Source: Brachionus plicatilis (taxonomy: Eukaryota; Rotifera; Eurotatoria; Ploima; Brachionidae). Taken from it: 64,000 bases of DNA. This document shows, one piece after another, positions 31,475 to 42,839 of the stretch. Both the position numbers and the translations under genes were made by a program. Position 1 is the first letter of the stretch, and each line of letters starts with the position of its first letter. The stretch covers positions 685,048-749,047 of the forward strand of contig QEOQ01000041.1 in assembly GCA_010279815.1 (NCBI GenBank), read 5' to 3'. The notes beneath the pieces are model-generated. The model searched no databases. It saw nothing but the letters and a program-made list of their open reading frames with translations, and was not told the origin of the DNA.

Positions 31475-33657
31475 AATTTTCCAAAGTCATTAACATTAAG
31501 CTAATATTCAAAAATTTAGATCTACCCACATGCGAGATAATTAGCTAAATTAATTTTAATAAAATTTTATTTGAAAATAATTTTCTTTTTAATTTAACAG
31601 TTTTAAAAAATTGTTAAACTAATTTATATTTTAAAAGGTATTGAAAAATTTCTAGTATTAATGTTAAGGCTTTTATTGATTTATTAATTTAAGAAAAATT
31701 TATACAAGCAAATATTCATTAATTGAAGCTAAATATAATAATAAATTACCTAAATTCTTAATAAGATGTCTTGTTTCTTTATCAGAATAAGAAGCTTTCT
31801 TGAAAATTAAATAATCTCACCTTTTGCTGGTCAGCTTGTCGCATTTATTTTTACGTCTAATCAGAGTTGTTTAAAAGTCACAAAAAAAATTCCAAGTCAT
31901 TAAAAAAAGTCCAAGCCCGGACTTTAAAATTAAAAAAAAAAAATAAAAAAATTTCGGACTTGGACTTGACTTGAGACTTATGACTTTTAAACAACTCTGC
32001 GTCTAATCATGATTAAGTATTTTTCTTCAAGTATGTTGTTTGCGTCCTTTTTTTTGTACAACGATTTCAAGTGACGGACAAGCTAGAATAAAACGTATAA
32101 AGAAGATACTAATACTAAAACACATAAAAAGAGAAGGTCACCTAAATCAATTTTTGTAAATAAACATAAGTAAAAATGAGAAAAACACATGTATCTATTT
32201 TTTTTATTTTATTTTAATCAATCCTACATTGATCAAAAATAGAGAAAAAATCATAAATCTAATCTTTCTTTTACCATTTGTCAGCCTTTTTTTTAACAAA
32301 TATTTTTTCCTCTAATCCAAGAAAAATAAATATCATCAAGCATACATAAGCCCATATATGGTAGCAAATAGCCTTATCAAGGAAAAAAACAGCATGTAAA
32401 ATTAGTACAGACTGAGCTTATATGTTTTTTCTCTCTCAAAAAAAACAAAGATATCATACTTTTATAATTTTTTGTCTCTAAAAAACAAACATTATTTTTT
32501 TTTGACTTTTTATTGAAGATCCTTCGATAGATTGAATAAATTCTATGAATTTTCTCAAATAAGATGAAAGAGATTTTTCAAACTCGAACGCCGAAAATGA
32601 TTAAAAAATGTATATTTTCTGGCTAAAAAATCAAATTCCTCAAAACTTAAAATATATATTATTATTTAATTAAATATAAATGAGGACATTATGAAAATTA
32701 GACTTTATATATTAAAGATCCTTAAGACAAAAAGATGATTACGGCTAGAAAAATTTTCATTAAAGATTAATTTTTTCTCATTTTAGATTTTTAATGTTTT
32801 TCAAATAAATTTTTAAAAGCAAAATAATGAAAAAATAAATAAAAATTTAAATATTAGACTTCCAAAGACATTTCCTTTAAAAAAAATGTACCTAGGTATA
32901 AAAAAACTTTTGATTTTAACTTTGTATATAAATTTATGACATCTTTTTAAATAAAATGAGTAAATTCATCAGTTGAGGTCTTGATAGATCCAATGGTCCT
33001 TTTTTTTAACGCAAACTAAAATACGTAAAGAGAGCTTTTTCTAGAAAATTCCTTTTTATTTTTTATTTTTAATTTATTATAATTAAAATTTAAAAAGATC
33101 GTTTTCAAAAGAAATTGGAATAAAATTTTGGTTTTATCGAAAATTTTAAATAAATTATTTTAATTTTATTAAAAAAATTAACTTAAATAAATTTAATTAC
33201 AATATAAATTGAGAAAAAAGTTAAGTATTTTAAAAATTATCTTAACCATTAATTGAAAAAAGCCTTGGTTTAAATTTTTTTTATGAGTTATTTTATTTCT
33301 CTGCTACTATTTCTTGTAGTTAATTTGTTTGATTATTTAAAGGATTTCTTCGAATGTAGAATTTTCTTTATTCAAAAAATTTGATGACTAAATTCTGTTT
33401 TCAAACCATATAGAATATAAGGAAAGCTTAACCTGCAAAAAAATCAAATCAATAAAATCTTAAATAAAAATATTGAATAAATTCCAAGACTATCGTTTTT
33501 CTGATATTTTTAAAACACAAAAATATACATAGACTTTAGTAGAAAGTAAAGACAAAATTTTTAAGCTAACAAATAATTATATTTCAATTTCAATATCTTT
33601 TTATTTTAAAACATTTAAATTTTTTTCTTCAAAAATAAAAGTTAAAAATTGTTTTAG
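31475..33657. other. Intergenic region between EIF3H and ALG11
   Basis: Apart from the MITE at 31862-31999, no gene or RNA recognised. It ends in TTTTAG directly before the ALG11 ATG, which looks like a splice acceptor. Confidence 0.35.
31862..31999. mobile_element. hAT-type MITE (138 bp) with 8-bp TSD
   Basis: Ends CAGAGTTGTTTAAAAGTC and its complement. Exact 8-bp flanking repeats CGTCTAAT at 31854-31861 and 32000-32007. It is almost entirely TIR with AAGTCCAAG-type subterminal motifs, and is the shortest intact member of the family here. Confidence 0.9.
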
Positions 33658-36600
33658 ATGTTTTCACAATTTGTCAATATTTTATCGACTCTGATGATTT
33701 TTTTGTTTATTACAATTGTGCTTTTGGTTACATTTCTTAAATTTTACACAATTTTAGTCAAAAATTTAAGCTGCAAAAAATATTCAAAAAACATAAATTT
33801 AACTGATGATAAAAATCCTTATTTTACAATCGGATTTTTTCATCCATTCTGTAATTCAGGTGGCGGAGGCGAACGGGTTTTATGGAGCGCTATAAAAGCC
33901 CTTCAAGATTCGTAATCTGAATTTTAGAAGTTTTTTTTTTTAAATAATAAAATTAAATAAAAAATAAAGCTATCCAAATTGCGTTTGTGTAGTCTACACT
34001 GGTGATACGAATGCTTCTAGCGAAGATTTCATCAAAAAAGCCAATGAACGATTCAAAATTGAACTTAGTGCAGTGCGAACTCAGTTTGTCTATTTAAGAT
34101 TAAGATTTCTTGTATTAGACAAGTATTATCCAATGTTTACTTTATTGGGTAGTTTTAAAATTTTAAAAAAAAATTTTTATATTTATAAATTTCAATTTTC
34201 AAGGCCAAAGTTTAGGTTCAGTTATTTTGGGCATAGAAGCTCTTTTAAAGTTTGTTCCCGATGTTTACTTTGAAACAACTGGCTATGCTTTTACTTATCC
34301 CATATTTCATTATTTGGCAAAAATTAAGGTTTGCTGCTATACCCATTATCCCACCATTAGCACCGATATGCTCGAGAATATACAGCGTAAAATTTCAACA
34401 TATAATAATCGCCGTTTAATAAGTCAGAGTCCATTTTTGACCAACTTAAAACTTATTTATTACAAATTTTTTTCCAAAATTTACAGCATATGTGGACGAT
34501 GCTCCGATTGTGTCATGGTAAATTCGAGCTGGACCAAAGGCCATATAAATGACTTATGGACATTGGCGTACAGGACCAAGGTTGTCTATCCGCCTTGTGA
34601 CGTTGAAAAGTTTTTTACTGTATTCAATGATGAAAAACATGACAAAGATTTCTACATATCATCAGTTGCTCAATTTAGACCGGAAAAGAATCATCAACTT
34701 CAAATAAAAGCTTTGCACAAATTTTTGCTAAAGTAAAATAAAATTTTTGCTTGACAATTTTAATTTTTTAAATTTAAATTATAGATTGAAGAATTTGGAA
34801 ACGCGAGAGGAAGACGTCAAAAAAGTAAAGCTAATGTTAATTGGAAGCTGTAGAGATAAAGATGACGAAAGTAGAGTAGAAAATTTGAAACATTTAGCCA
34901 AAGAATTGAAAGTGGATGATCACGTTGAGTTCAAGTTAAATTTCAGCTTTGAGAATTTACTAATTCATTTGTCTGAATCTGCAGTTGGCATTCATTCGAT
35001 GATCGATGAGCATTTCGGAATAGGTAAGAAGCAATTTTTATTTTATGGCAATAACTTTAAATCTTTTTTCTTTGTTTCAAATACGCTCTTGTTAAAATAA
35101 TACTGTTGAAATTGATTTCACTTTTTATGATTTGAATATTTGAATTTAATTTTAATTTAAATGTTAAATAAAAATTTGAGTTAAATTGAAAACAAAATTG
35201 ATTCTGTTTAAAATTCAATTTAGATATTAAAATTTGGAATTAATTTGAATTGTTTGATTTAATTAAAAATTTATTTAATTTAGAAGGTGTAAATTTTAAG
35301 AAAAAAAAAATCTTTTAGTATATATTGAATTAAAATCTTGTGAAAAAAATTATTCAAATTAAAAACATTTATTTACTGAATGTCTATCAAAGTTTTAATA
35401 AAAAGAAAAGACAAGAAAAGACAAAACAAATAATGAATACTCTCTTCTTTTCGCTGATGACTTAGTTACCTTTTTTATCTATAAATCTAAAAGAAGCATT
35501 GAAATTAGGATCAATACTTACCTTAAAGAATTAGAACCATGGTTAACAAAATGGAAAATGAAGATTTCAATTGAAAAATCTTGTTACATGATATTCACAA
35601 AATCAACAAGGGAAGAGCTCAATCTTGATTTGAAAATATATGGGGACAATTTAAAACGACAGGACGAAATCAAATTCTTAGGCATCAGATTTGACTCACG
35701 GCTAACCTTTAGTTCATTGATTGATGAATTAAAAGAGCGTTGCAACTCTAGGCTAAATTTAATTAAAATTTTATCTAATAAAAACTGGCGTCTACATCAC
35801 AGAACACTTGGAAATTTATATAAATCGCTTATTGGTTCCATTTTAGACTATAATTTTCCCTGTTTAAACTCTTTATCCGATACTAACATTAATAAACTTC
35901 AAACTATTCAAAACTCAGCAGTTCGATCCATTCTTAAACTAAGGTTTGACACACCCTCAAGCATTTTATACCACGAGGCCCAAAACAAATTAAAATTTCA
36001 TACAATTTCGAACCGGCTTTTTGAGTTGAGCGAAAGATATGTTAGGGTTGGACTTACTAATTCTGTTCCATTACTTCTTAGACTGGTAAATGAGTATAGA
36101 CGAGGTTTTGAATCTAGATTTGTTAACTATCCAACTCCATTGTGTAATTGCTACCTTGTCATAGACTCTTTTTTCTCTGAAAACTAAACCGATATAACTT
36201 TTGTAACTTTGGTGTCTATTTTCTGCCTTTCAAAAAATTTTTTTTTTTTTTTGTTTTTTTTCTCTTTTCTTTTATTTCCTTTTCAAATTTCAATTACCGT
36301 ATCCCCTTGTTTAGCGACGCATGCTTTAATACCATGAATAGGGTATTTGGTGCATGGTCTAACATAGACCTCACAATGTTAAATTTTTTATTTTAAAAGT
36401 CCTATGGGTCACATAGTCGATACATATTAAAAACGTAGCGTTTATAATAGAAATTCAAATAGAAAAGCAGAGCTTCAAAAAAAGTCTTTATTAGAGACTC
36501 GGGGTTTTAAACTTAAAAAAAAATTAAATATAAAAAATATTTTTTGAGTTTTTTTTATAGATGCGACGTTAAAGTTATGGTAAAATAAATATTAAAAATA

Positions 36601-39018
36601 TTAAAAAAGTTTAATTTTAATTATTGACCCGGCATTTAAATTTAAAAATTTAAGACAAAAAAGAGAAAAAAAAAATTAAAAAAAATTATTTTTTTGAAGC
36701 TCTGCTTTTCTATTTGAATTTCTATTATAAACGCTACGTTTTTAATATGTATCGACTATGTGACCCATAGGACTTATAAAATAAAAAATTTAACATTGTG
36801 AGGTCTATGTTAGACCATGCACCAAATACCCTATTCATGGTATTAAAGCATGCGTCGCTAAACAAGGGGATACGGTATTTAACTATATTTTTTAATTCTT
36901 ATTTTATTCAGTAACTTTTATTTTAATCATTTTTTTTTATTTATTTTTATTTTTATTTTTTATTTTTCTCTGAAGGAGTTAACGCTCGATACAGATTTAC
37001 AAATAAATAAATAATAATAAAGTTTTAATGCAATTTTAGAAATACAAAAATTAAATACATCTTCAAAAAATAAGTTGAATTTTCGTGTACAATTTAACAA
37101 AAATAAAAAAATTCAATCCTCTCAGAAGCAAAAATCTCAATTAATCTATCAAAATTTATTTTTCCTGTCTCTTCTTTTGTTTATAAAGGTCGTTATTTTT
37201 CTATGCTGACTTGAATAATTATTAAACCGGTTTTTTAAGTATTTAAAATATAACGATCTTTCTGGATTTGCATTGATGATTGGAATCGTCAATTAAAATC
37301 TGAACAAAATTGAAATCATCGGCTGATCATGAGGCTCTAAAAAAATTTATTTTAATTTTTCTATTTGGCTCTTAAGCTTCATTTGATAACTGTGATATGT
37401 TAACACTTATTTTAAAATTTAAGATACTAGATTTAGTGGCAATTTTGCTGCATCCTAAATTATTTTTCTTAAAAATTTTTTTTCAAAATCGATTGCAATT
37501 GTTTTCAAATTAATTTTAAAAAATTAAGAAAAATTTTAATCAACATGTAATTACATTATAAAAATTTAAAAAACTTAGCTCTAATCAAAATATTTAATTT
37601 CGAACTTTTTTCAAAAACTTAATTTTTAACCCCGCACAATTATCTCGAGTTAATCTTTTTTTCTTTTTCAATTTTTAAATCCGTGCCATAACTAAAAAAC
37701 TTGAATTTTTAAGCATCATATTTATTTTTATATTTTCACTTTTTTATGCGAGGTCATGTCAGAATCTTTGGTTTTTATCCCGGCGTTATTGAAGGTTTTA
37801 TGTATTTTAACGCCGCGTTTAAACATGAAAAACGCATTTTTGTCGACGCAGCACAATGGTCACCTGGCGTGTACTAAAATTATCATGCATGGTTTACAAA
37901 GGTTTACGGTATATTTCTTTAGAAACAAATTATTTTGCCATGAAAAAATAAAATTCAGTTTAAATTAAATTTATCTATCTGAAATAATAACTAAATACCG
38001 AAAATATTTGAATTTTTAATGATTGTTTATTAAAACATTTATTAATTAATTAATTAATGATTTAAAATTATTTCAATAGCGAAGTGTATTTAAATATCAT
38101 ATTACTCTATTTTTTGAACGGTATTTTCATCATTTCTTAAAACATTTTTGATTAAATATATGGAATGAAGCTTTTCAACCAAAAAAACTGCATTAACTAA
38201 ATAAGATTATAATAGTTAACCATTTAATTTAATAAAATAGTTTATTGCCAATATATTTTGAGATTTTTTTGTAAATTTGATAATCTCTTATGACATTGTT
38301 TCAAATAATTAATTTTGATTTACTCTGAGAGGTTTAATAATCGCAATAAAATTAAGGTAGAAATTAAAAGTGACAAATGATCATATGTTTATTAGGAAGT
38401 TCTTTCTCTGTTTTTTATATTTAAAACAAATAAAATAACTTCGTAATTAGTAAAAAAATCGAACAAAAAAAGTTTTTCTTTTTCTGGTTGACATTAATAT
38501 GATAAGAAAAAAAATTTCTTGATAATTAAAATGCTGCTGAATTTGAATTTTTAATTTTTTGAGCCTGCTAATCAGTTCTAAAGTCTTAAGTAAAAATTTT
38601 ACTTTTTGACAACAATTTAAAATATGAAGCAAATTTAATTATCATAGAATATTAAAAATTTTTAAATTTTCTTAATATTTCGTTTAAATAATCAAAATTT
38701 TTTAATTAAAAAGGAGTTGTTGAATGCATGGCAGCTGGAACAGTTATTTTATCTCACAATTCAGCTGGTCCCAAAATGGACATAGTTGTACCATACAAGG
38801 GCGAAAAAACTGGCTTTTTAGCCGAAGATGAGGACGGTTATGCAGAATGTTTGCTTCAAATATATCAAATGAGTTCAACTAAACGTAATCAGATACGAGA
38901 AGCTGCTCGGGAACATGTTAAAAAATTTAGCCAGCAAAAATTTGAACAAAATTTTGTAGACGCATTTAATGATTTAGTTTATGATAGATACATCAAAAAT
39001 ACCAAAAAATGTGATTAA
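33658..39018 (+). CDS. ALG11: ALG11, GDP-Man:Man3GlcNAc2-PP-dolichol mannosyltransferase
   Basis: Five exons: 33658-33911, 33970-34148, 34204-34732, 34785-35023 and 38714-39018. All are GT-AG and in phase; 501 residues (human 492). ALG11 adds the fourth and fifth mannoses (alpha-1,2) to the lipid-linked oligosaccharide on the cytosolic ER face. A membrane anchor spans about residues 9-31. Motifs follow the family in order: [107 protein letters not shown]; and the GT-B donor site [20 protein letters not shown] then [10 protein letters not shown]. Intron 4 is about 3.7 kb and holds a LINE fragment and foldback element. TTTTAG abuts the ATG, so transcripts may be trans-spliced or have a 5' UTR intron. 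Confidence 0.93.
35024..35410. other. ALG11 intron 4, 5' part
   Basis: AT-rich intron sequence; nothing recognised before the LINE fragment. Confidence 0.3.
35411..36187 (+). pseudogene. LINE reverse transcriptase C-terminal part
   Basis: An open frame of about 250 codons without a start. [13 protein letters not shown] contains the catalytic FADD motif. Then [54 protein letters not shown] and [20 protein letters not shown] follow the usual order of LINE RT and thumb. The N-terminal fingers and any endonuclease are missing, so it is dead on arrival, although the frame is uninterrupted (a fairly young insertion). Confidence 0.75.
36297..36875. mobile_element. Foldback element B, arms about 185 bp, TA flanks
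   Basis: Arms 36297-36481 and 36691-36875 are inverted copies with about one mismatch seen. The ends read CCGTATCCCCTTGTTTAGCG, and the borders are TA (36295-36296, 36876-36877). The first bases match element A. The spacer is AT-rich and without an ORF. It sits within the 3' UTR of the LINE fragment, so it inserted later. Confidence 0.85.
37740..37915. mobile_element. Possible half of a related foldback element
   Basis: This GC-richer patch in intron 4 ends TTTACGGTA, similar to the right ends of elements A and B (TACGG then TA). It carries similar content such as ATCATGCATGGTTTAC. No matching left arm was found nearby, so it may be a truncated copy. Confidence 0.3.
37916..38713. other. ALG11 intron 4, 3' part
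   Basis: AT-rich; nothing recognised. Ends at the acceptor AAAAAG before 38714. Confidence 0.3.
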
Positions 39019-39356
39019 ATCTTGACAAAAACTTTTAATTTTTTAGTTAAAAATAGCTTTTTTTTAAACAAGATATTATAATAAATTAAAAACATTAATT
39101 TGAAAAAAATTCAAAGGCTTTAATAATTTAAAATTTAGGCATATAACTATGCAAAATGTGCTTTTAATTTTATATTTTTGCATTTATAAAATGTGATTTT
39201 CTTTCAAGTTTAAAATGAATAAATTTTAATTGAAAAAATACTAAGCCATATGCTGTTGAAGTAATTTCAATTTAAATTTTCGTAAAAAAATAAATCCAAT
39301 TTTTATTTGAAAAAAAATCAAGTTTTTGTCTAAAATCAAGATCATTTTTTACCATA
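39019..39356. other. Short intergenic region ALG11-YRDC
   Basis: AT-rich, 338 bp, both neighbours on the plus strand. Room for the ALG11 3' UTR and the YRDC promoter only. An acceptor-like ATCAAG lies about 16 bp before the YRDC ATG. The spacing would allow co-transcription, but there is no direct evidence. Confidence 0.35.
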
Positions 39357-40163
39357 ATGGAAAATAAGATACTAACCGTTGATGGTAATTTTTATTTGAA
39401 TAAAGTTTTGGATATTTTCTTTACAATTAATTTGTGACCAGAAGCCCTAAAAAATTTGGAAAGAGTGAAAAACGTTCTGAAATCAGGTGGAGTAATTGCT
39501 GTGCCAACAGATACCATTTACGGAGTTGCTTGTTTAGCTTGTAATAAAAATTCTTTAGACAAAATCTACAGAATTAAGGGGAGAAACAGTGCTAAGCCTC
39601 TTGCAATTAGTGTTGGCAGATCTGAAGATTTGGAAAAGTATAAATTTCCCTGATAATTCTAAAGAAAATACAAAATAATCTTTAAGATGGTCATGGGTAA
39701 ACTTGGACCTGTCATCATTGAATTCTCTTTTGCCAGGTCCAGTAACACTGGTTTTTGACCGGAAGACAACTCTCCCAGCTGAGTTGAACCCGAATACAAA
39801 ATCAATCGGAATTCGAATTCCAAACTATAAATTTATGATCGAATTAGCCCAATATTGTGATGAACCGATTGCTCTTACTTCGGCAAATATAAGCAATGAG
39901 CCAAGTTCATTAAGCATTAAAGTAATTAATTTAAATTAGATTCTTACTTAAAATGTATTTGCTAGGAGTTTGAGTCATTATGGAGCGATTTAGATTTGAT
40001 TATTGATGGCGGACAATTGTCATCAAGCGAAATTGCCAAGGCTGGTTCGACAGTCATTGATCTTACAGAAAAAGGTAGCTTTCGAATCATTCGAAATGGC
40101 ACTCATTATGATAATGTGGTACGAATTTTAGAAGAAACATGTAAATTAAAAAGAAGATTTTAA
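39357..40163 (+). CDS. YRDC: YRDC, threonylcarbamoyl-AMP synthase (Sua5/TsaC family)
   Basis: Four exons: 39357-39384, 39442-39637, 39687-39921 and 39966-40163. All are GT-AG and in phase; 218 residues. YRDC makes threonylcarbamoyl-AMP from threonine, bicarbonate and ATP for the t6A37 modification of ANN-decoding tRNAs. Motifs are GGVIAVPTDTIYGVACLACN, IYRIKGRNSAKPLAI (the KGR and KPL nucleotide-site segment), LNSLLPGPVTLVFDR, SIGIRIPNYKFM, PIALTSANISNEPSSL, IIDGGQLSSS, GSTVIDL and FRIIRNG. Length fits the single-domain YrdC type without the Sua5 C-terminal extension. There is no clear mitochondrial presequence. The first exon encodes only nine residues. Confidence 0.92.
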
Positions 40164-42839
40164 CAATTTGTTTAAATAAATTTTTAATTAAATATTTCTT
40201 TTAGTCTCATTAAATAAGCCTATTTTGAAATTTTCGCTTTAGATCAAGAATATTTAAGCAAGGTAATAATTATAATCTGAAATTATTGCGAGCGAAAATC
40301 AATAAACTACCATAAATTTGATCATAACTAAGGTTTTTTAGTTAATGAAGAGATATTTTCAAAGTTTTTTTTTTTTTTAAATAGAAAGAGAAAATGCTTA
40401 ATTAAGCTATAGAAATTTATCGATCGGTTCCAATGTGCTTTTTCAATAAAGAAGATAATTGAGATTTAAAGAAAATGCTAATTTAGTTCAAGAGCAATTT
40501 TCGTGTCTTTTGCATAAGAAATTTATTTCATCCAAACTTTATTAAAAATTAAAATAATTAAATTCTTAATGAAAAGATACTTTACTTTTCATTCCGAAGA
40601 CTAAATAATGAGATTATTATTTTCATTAAATATTTTAGTATTGAATCCTTTGTGTAATGTCTCTGTTTGAAAAAAAAATAAATAAAAATTGTTTGAAAAA
40701 AAATATTGTTTTTTTTTTTTTTTCTAGATTAACAAGTAAAAATTATGCCTGGATTTGAATTGAGCTTTTTTCTAAAAATAATTAATATGATTGTTTAAAA
40801 ACTCGTTTTTAACATTTCTTTGAGCTAAATTTTATTGTTTTGTTCCAAATTTTCTAAATTTAAAACATATAATCAATTAGTATCTGTAAAGTTATTACTG
40901 TTAAAAGTAATTTAAACAGTTGAAAAATAAAAGCATAATGAAATGTATTTTTCTAAAGCCAAAATTTAAGAGTCTCATTTAAATAGTTAAAATAATTTTT
41001 TTAGATCTGTCGCTTAATTTCATATTTTAATTAAAGTCAGAAAAAAAATCGAGAAAAATTCCTTCCGAATTTTAGAAAATATTTTTGAAAATTTTACTTT
41101 TGAATGTTTGAGTGAAATAATTCAATGAAAAAAAATGTATGATTAAGAGCCATGAATAAATGAAGACAGAAACATTATGATTTTTAAGTAATTTTTTTTT
41201 CATCAATATTAATGAGTAATTAAAATACAAATTAGCTTGATAAAAGCCAAGTATTCAATGATATAAATCAAGATATTTCTCAAAGTTTGATTTTGGAAGA
41301 TTTTGAATTTTTTTTAGATAACTTAAAGTGTTCAAATCGACTTGGTAAGGAATTGTTATTAATTTCCTTAAAACTATTGAAAAATATCAAGTGGTTTTTA
41401 GCAAAACTAAACATTCAGCATTTAGAAATTTATTCTTAAATTTATTCTGTAACCATATAAATAAATTCAATTATTTGTTTGATACTGTTTAAAATAGCGA
41501 TGACGCACATTTCTATAGCAATGCAATCATTGTTTAGAGATAAATAAATTTATAAAGTTTTATATTTTAATCAGCAGATAAACCAAATCTGTCTAGTAAT
41601 TTTAATATGTAACGCAAAAAAAGGGCCATGTTTTATCTATTAGGTTTTTCTATTCAGAACATATTTTTCTAATACAGAGATTATTCTAAGCGTCGTGAGA
41701 TTATTAAATTTTAATTATTCATTTTTAAAATTTTATTTTTGGGAAGCTAATTAATTTTCATTTAAGAACATTTTTCAAATCTAAGCAAGTTCAAGGGTGC
41801 TAAAATAACAAATGCCTGGTAAAGTATCATTTATTAATGATTTGTGGGCGCATTAAATGCATAAATCAAACAAAATTATTGAAATTGATTAAAATGAAAA
41901 AAATCTCAAAAAAACTTTTGGGTTCATATATTTTTTAATTCATTATAAAATTTGCATTTTATTCTCGTTCTGTGTTTCTTTCAAACAAAATATAAGGCAT
42001 AATTTATGAATTACACTCAAGTCTTACAATATTAGATCAAGCTACTTTGTTTTATCCAACTTTTTTGCTCCTTGAAAATTGGCATCTTTTGCTCATTTCC
42101 CGACTAATTCAAGTCAAGTCTAGGCAAAATATTTCTCACATTTTTCTTTTAATTGCGTGTATCCATGACAAACTGAACCCATAACTTCAAGAATTGTTTA
42201 TTTAAATGACGTAAAGCCACCGGTAACCAAGCTATGGCAAATTTTTTTTTTTTTTTTAATCAAAATGTCTGCTGGATTCCCTAATCGACAGGTAAATATT
42301 TGTGTCGTTTAAAAGCGACAAAACTCGTATAAAAACTAAATCGTTTAAAGGCTCGATTTTTTTTTATTTTTTTTTCATATAAAATGTGAAAAAATAATTT
42401 TTCTAAATGAGCATTTGATGGGGATTTTTTTTTATTTCAGATTGGTGCAAAAGCTTTTAATTAGAATAAAAAAAAAACCACCTATATATCCATTCAAAAA
42501 TTTTCTTAACATTTCGTGACAATCTAATTAAGAATTTTATTAAATAATTCACAAAGACTTGGAGTTGAAATTTAGGAGAAATTCAATTATTTTTATGTTT
42601 ATATTGATTAAATTTTTTTTCGAATTAAACCCTCCAAAATTTGCATACAAAAATTTAATTTTTAATTCAAAAATGCCTTAGGCCATTTTTGTTTCTAGTC
42701 TCGAAAAATTAAAATAAAATTAATGGTAATAAATTATTTGCTAAAAAAACATTCTCAAGAATTTTTTTAGAATTATTCAAGTATGTTTTAATAAAAAAAA
42801 AAAATAATTGCCTTGTGAACAGTAGTTTCGGATTTAAAA
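40164..42839. other. AT-rich intergenic region YRDC-PITPNM
   Basis: 2.7 kb with no gene, RNA or clear element. It should contain the PITPNM promoter. A GTGAACAG acceptor-like site at about 42815-42822 lies about 17 bp before the PITPNM ATG. Confidence 0.35.

Larger units (their letters stand above)
35411..37022 (+). mobile_element. 5'-truncated non-LTR (LINE) retrotransposon in ALG11 intron 4
   Basis: Begins inside the reverse transcriptase domain and runs through the ORF end (36187) and 3' UTR. The foldback element at 36297-36875 interrupts it. After that it resumes to a GTTAACGCTCGATACAGATT, ACAAATAAATAAATAATAAT tail at about 36980-37020, typical of LINE 3' ends. Same strand as ALG11. Linking the two halves across the foldback is inference from the nesting and tail. 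Confidence 0.6.
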
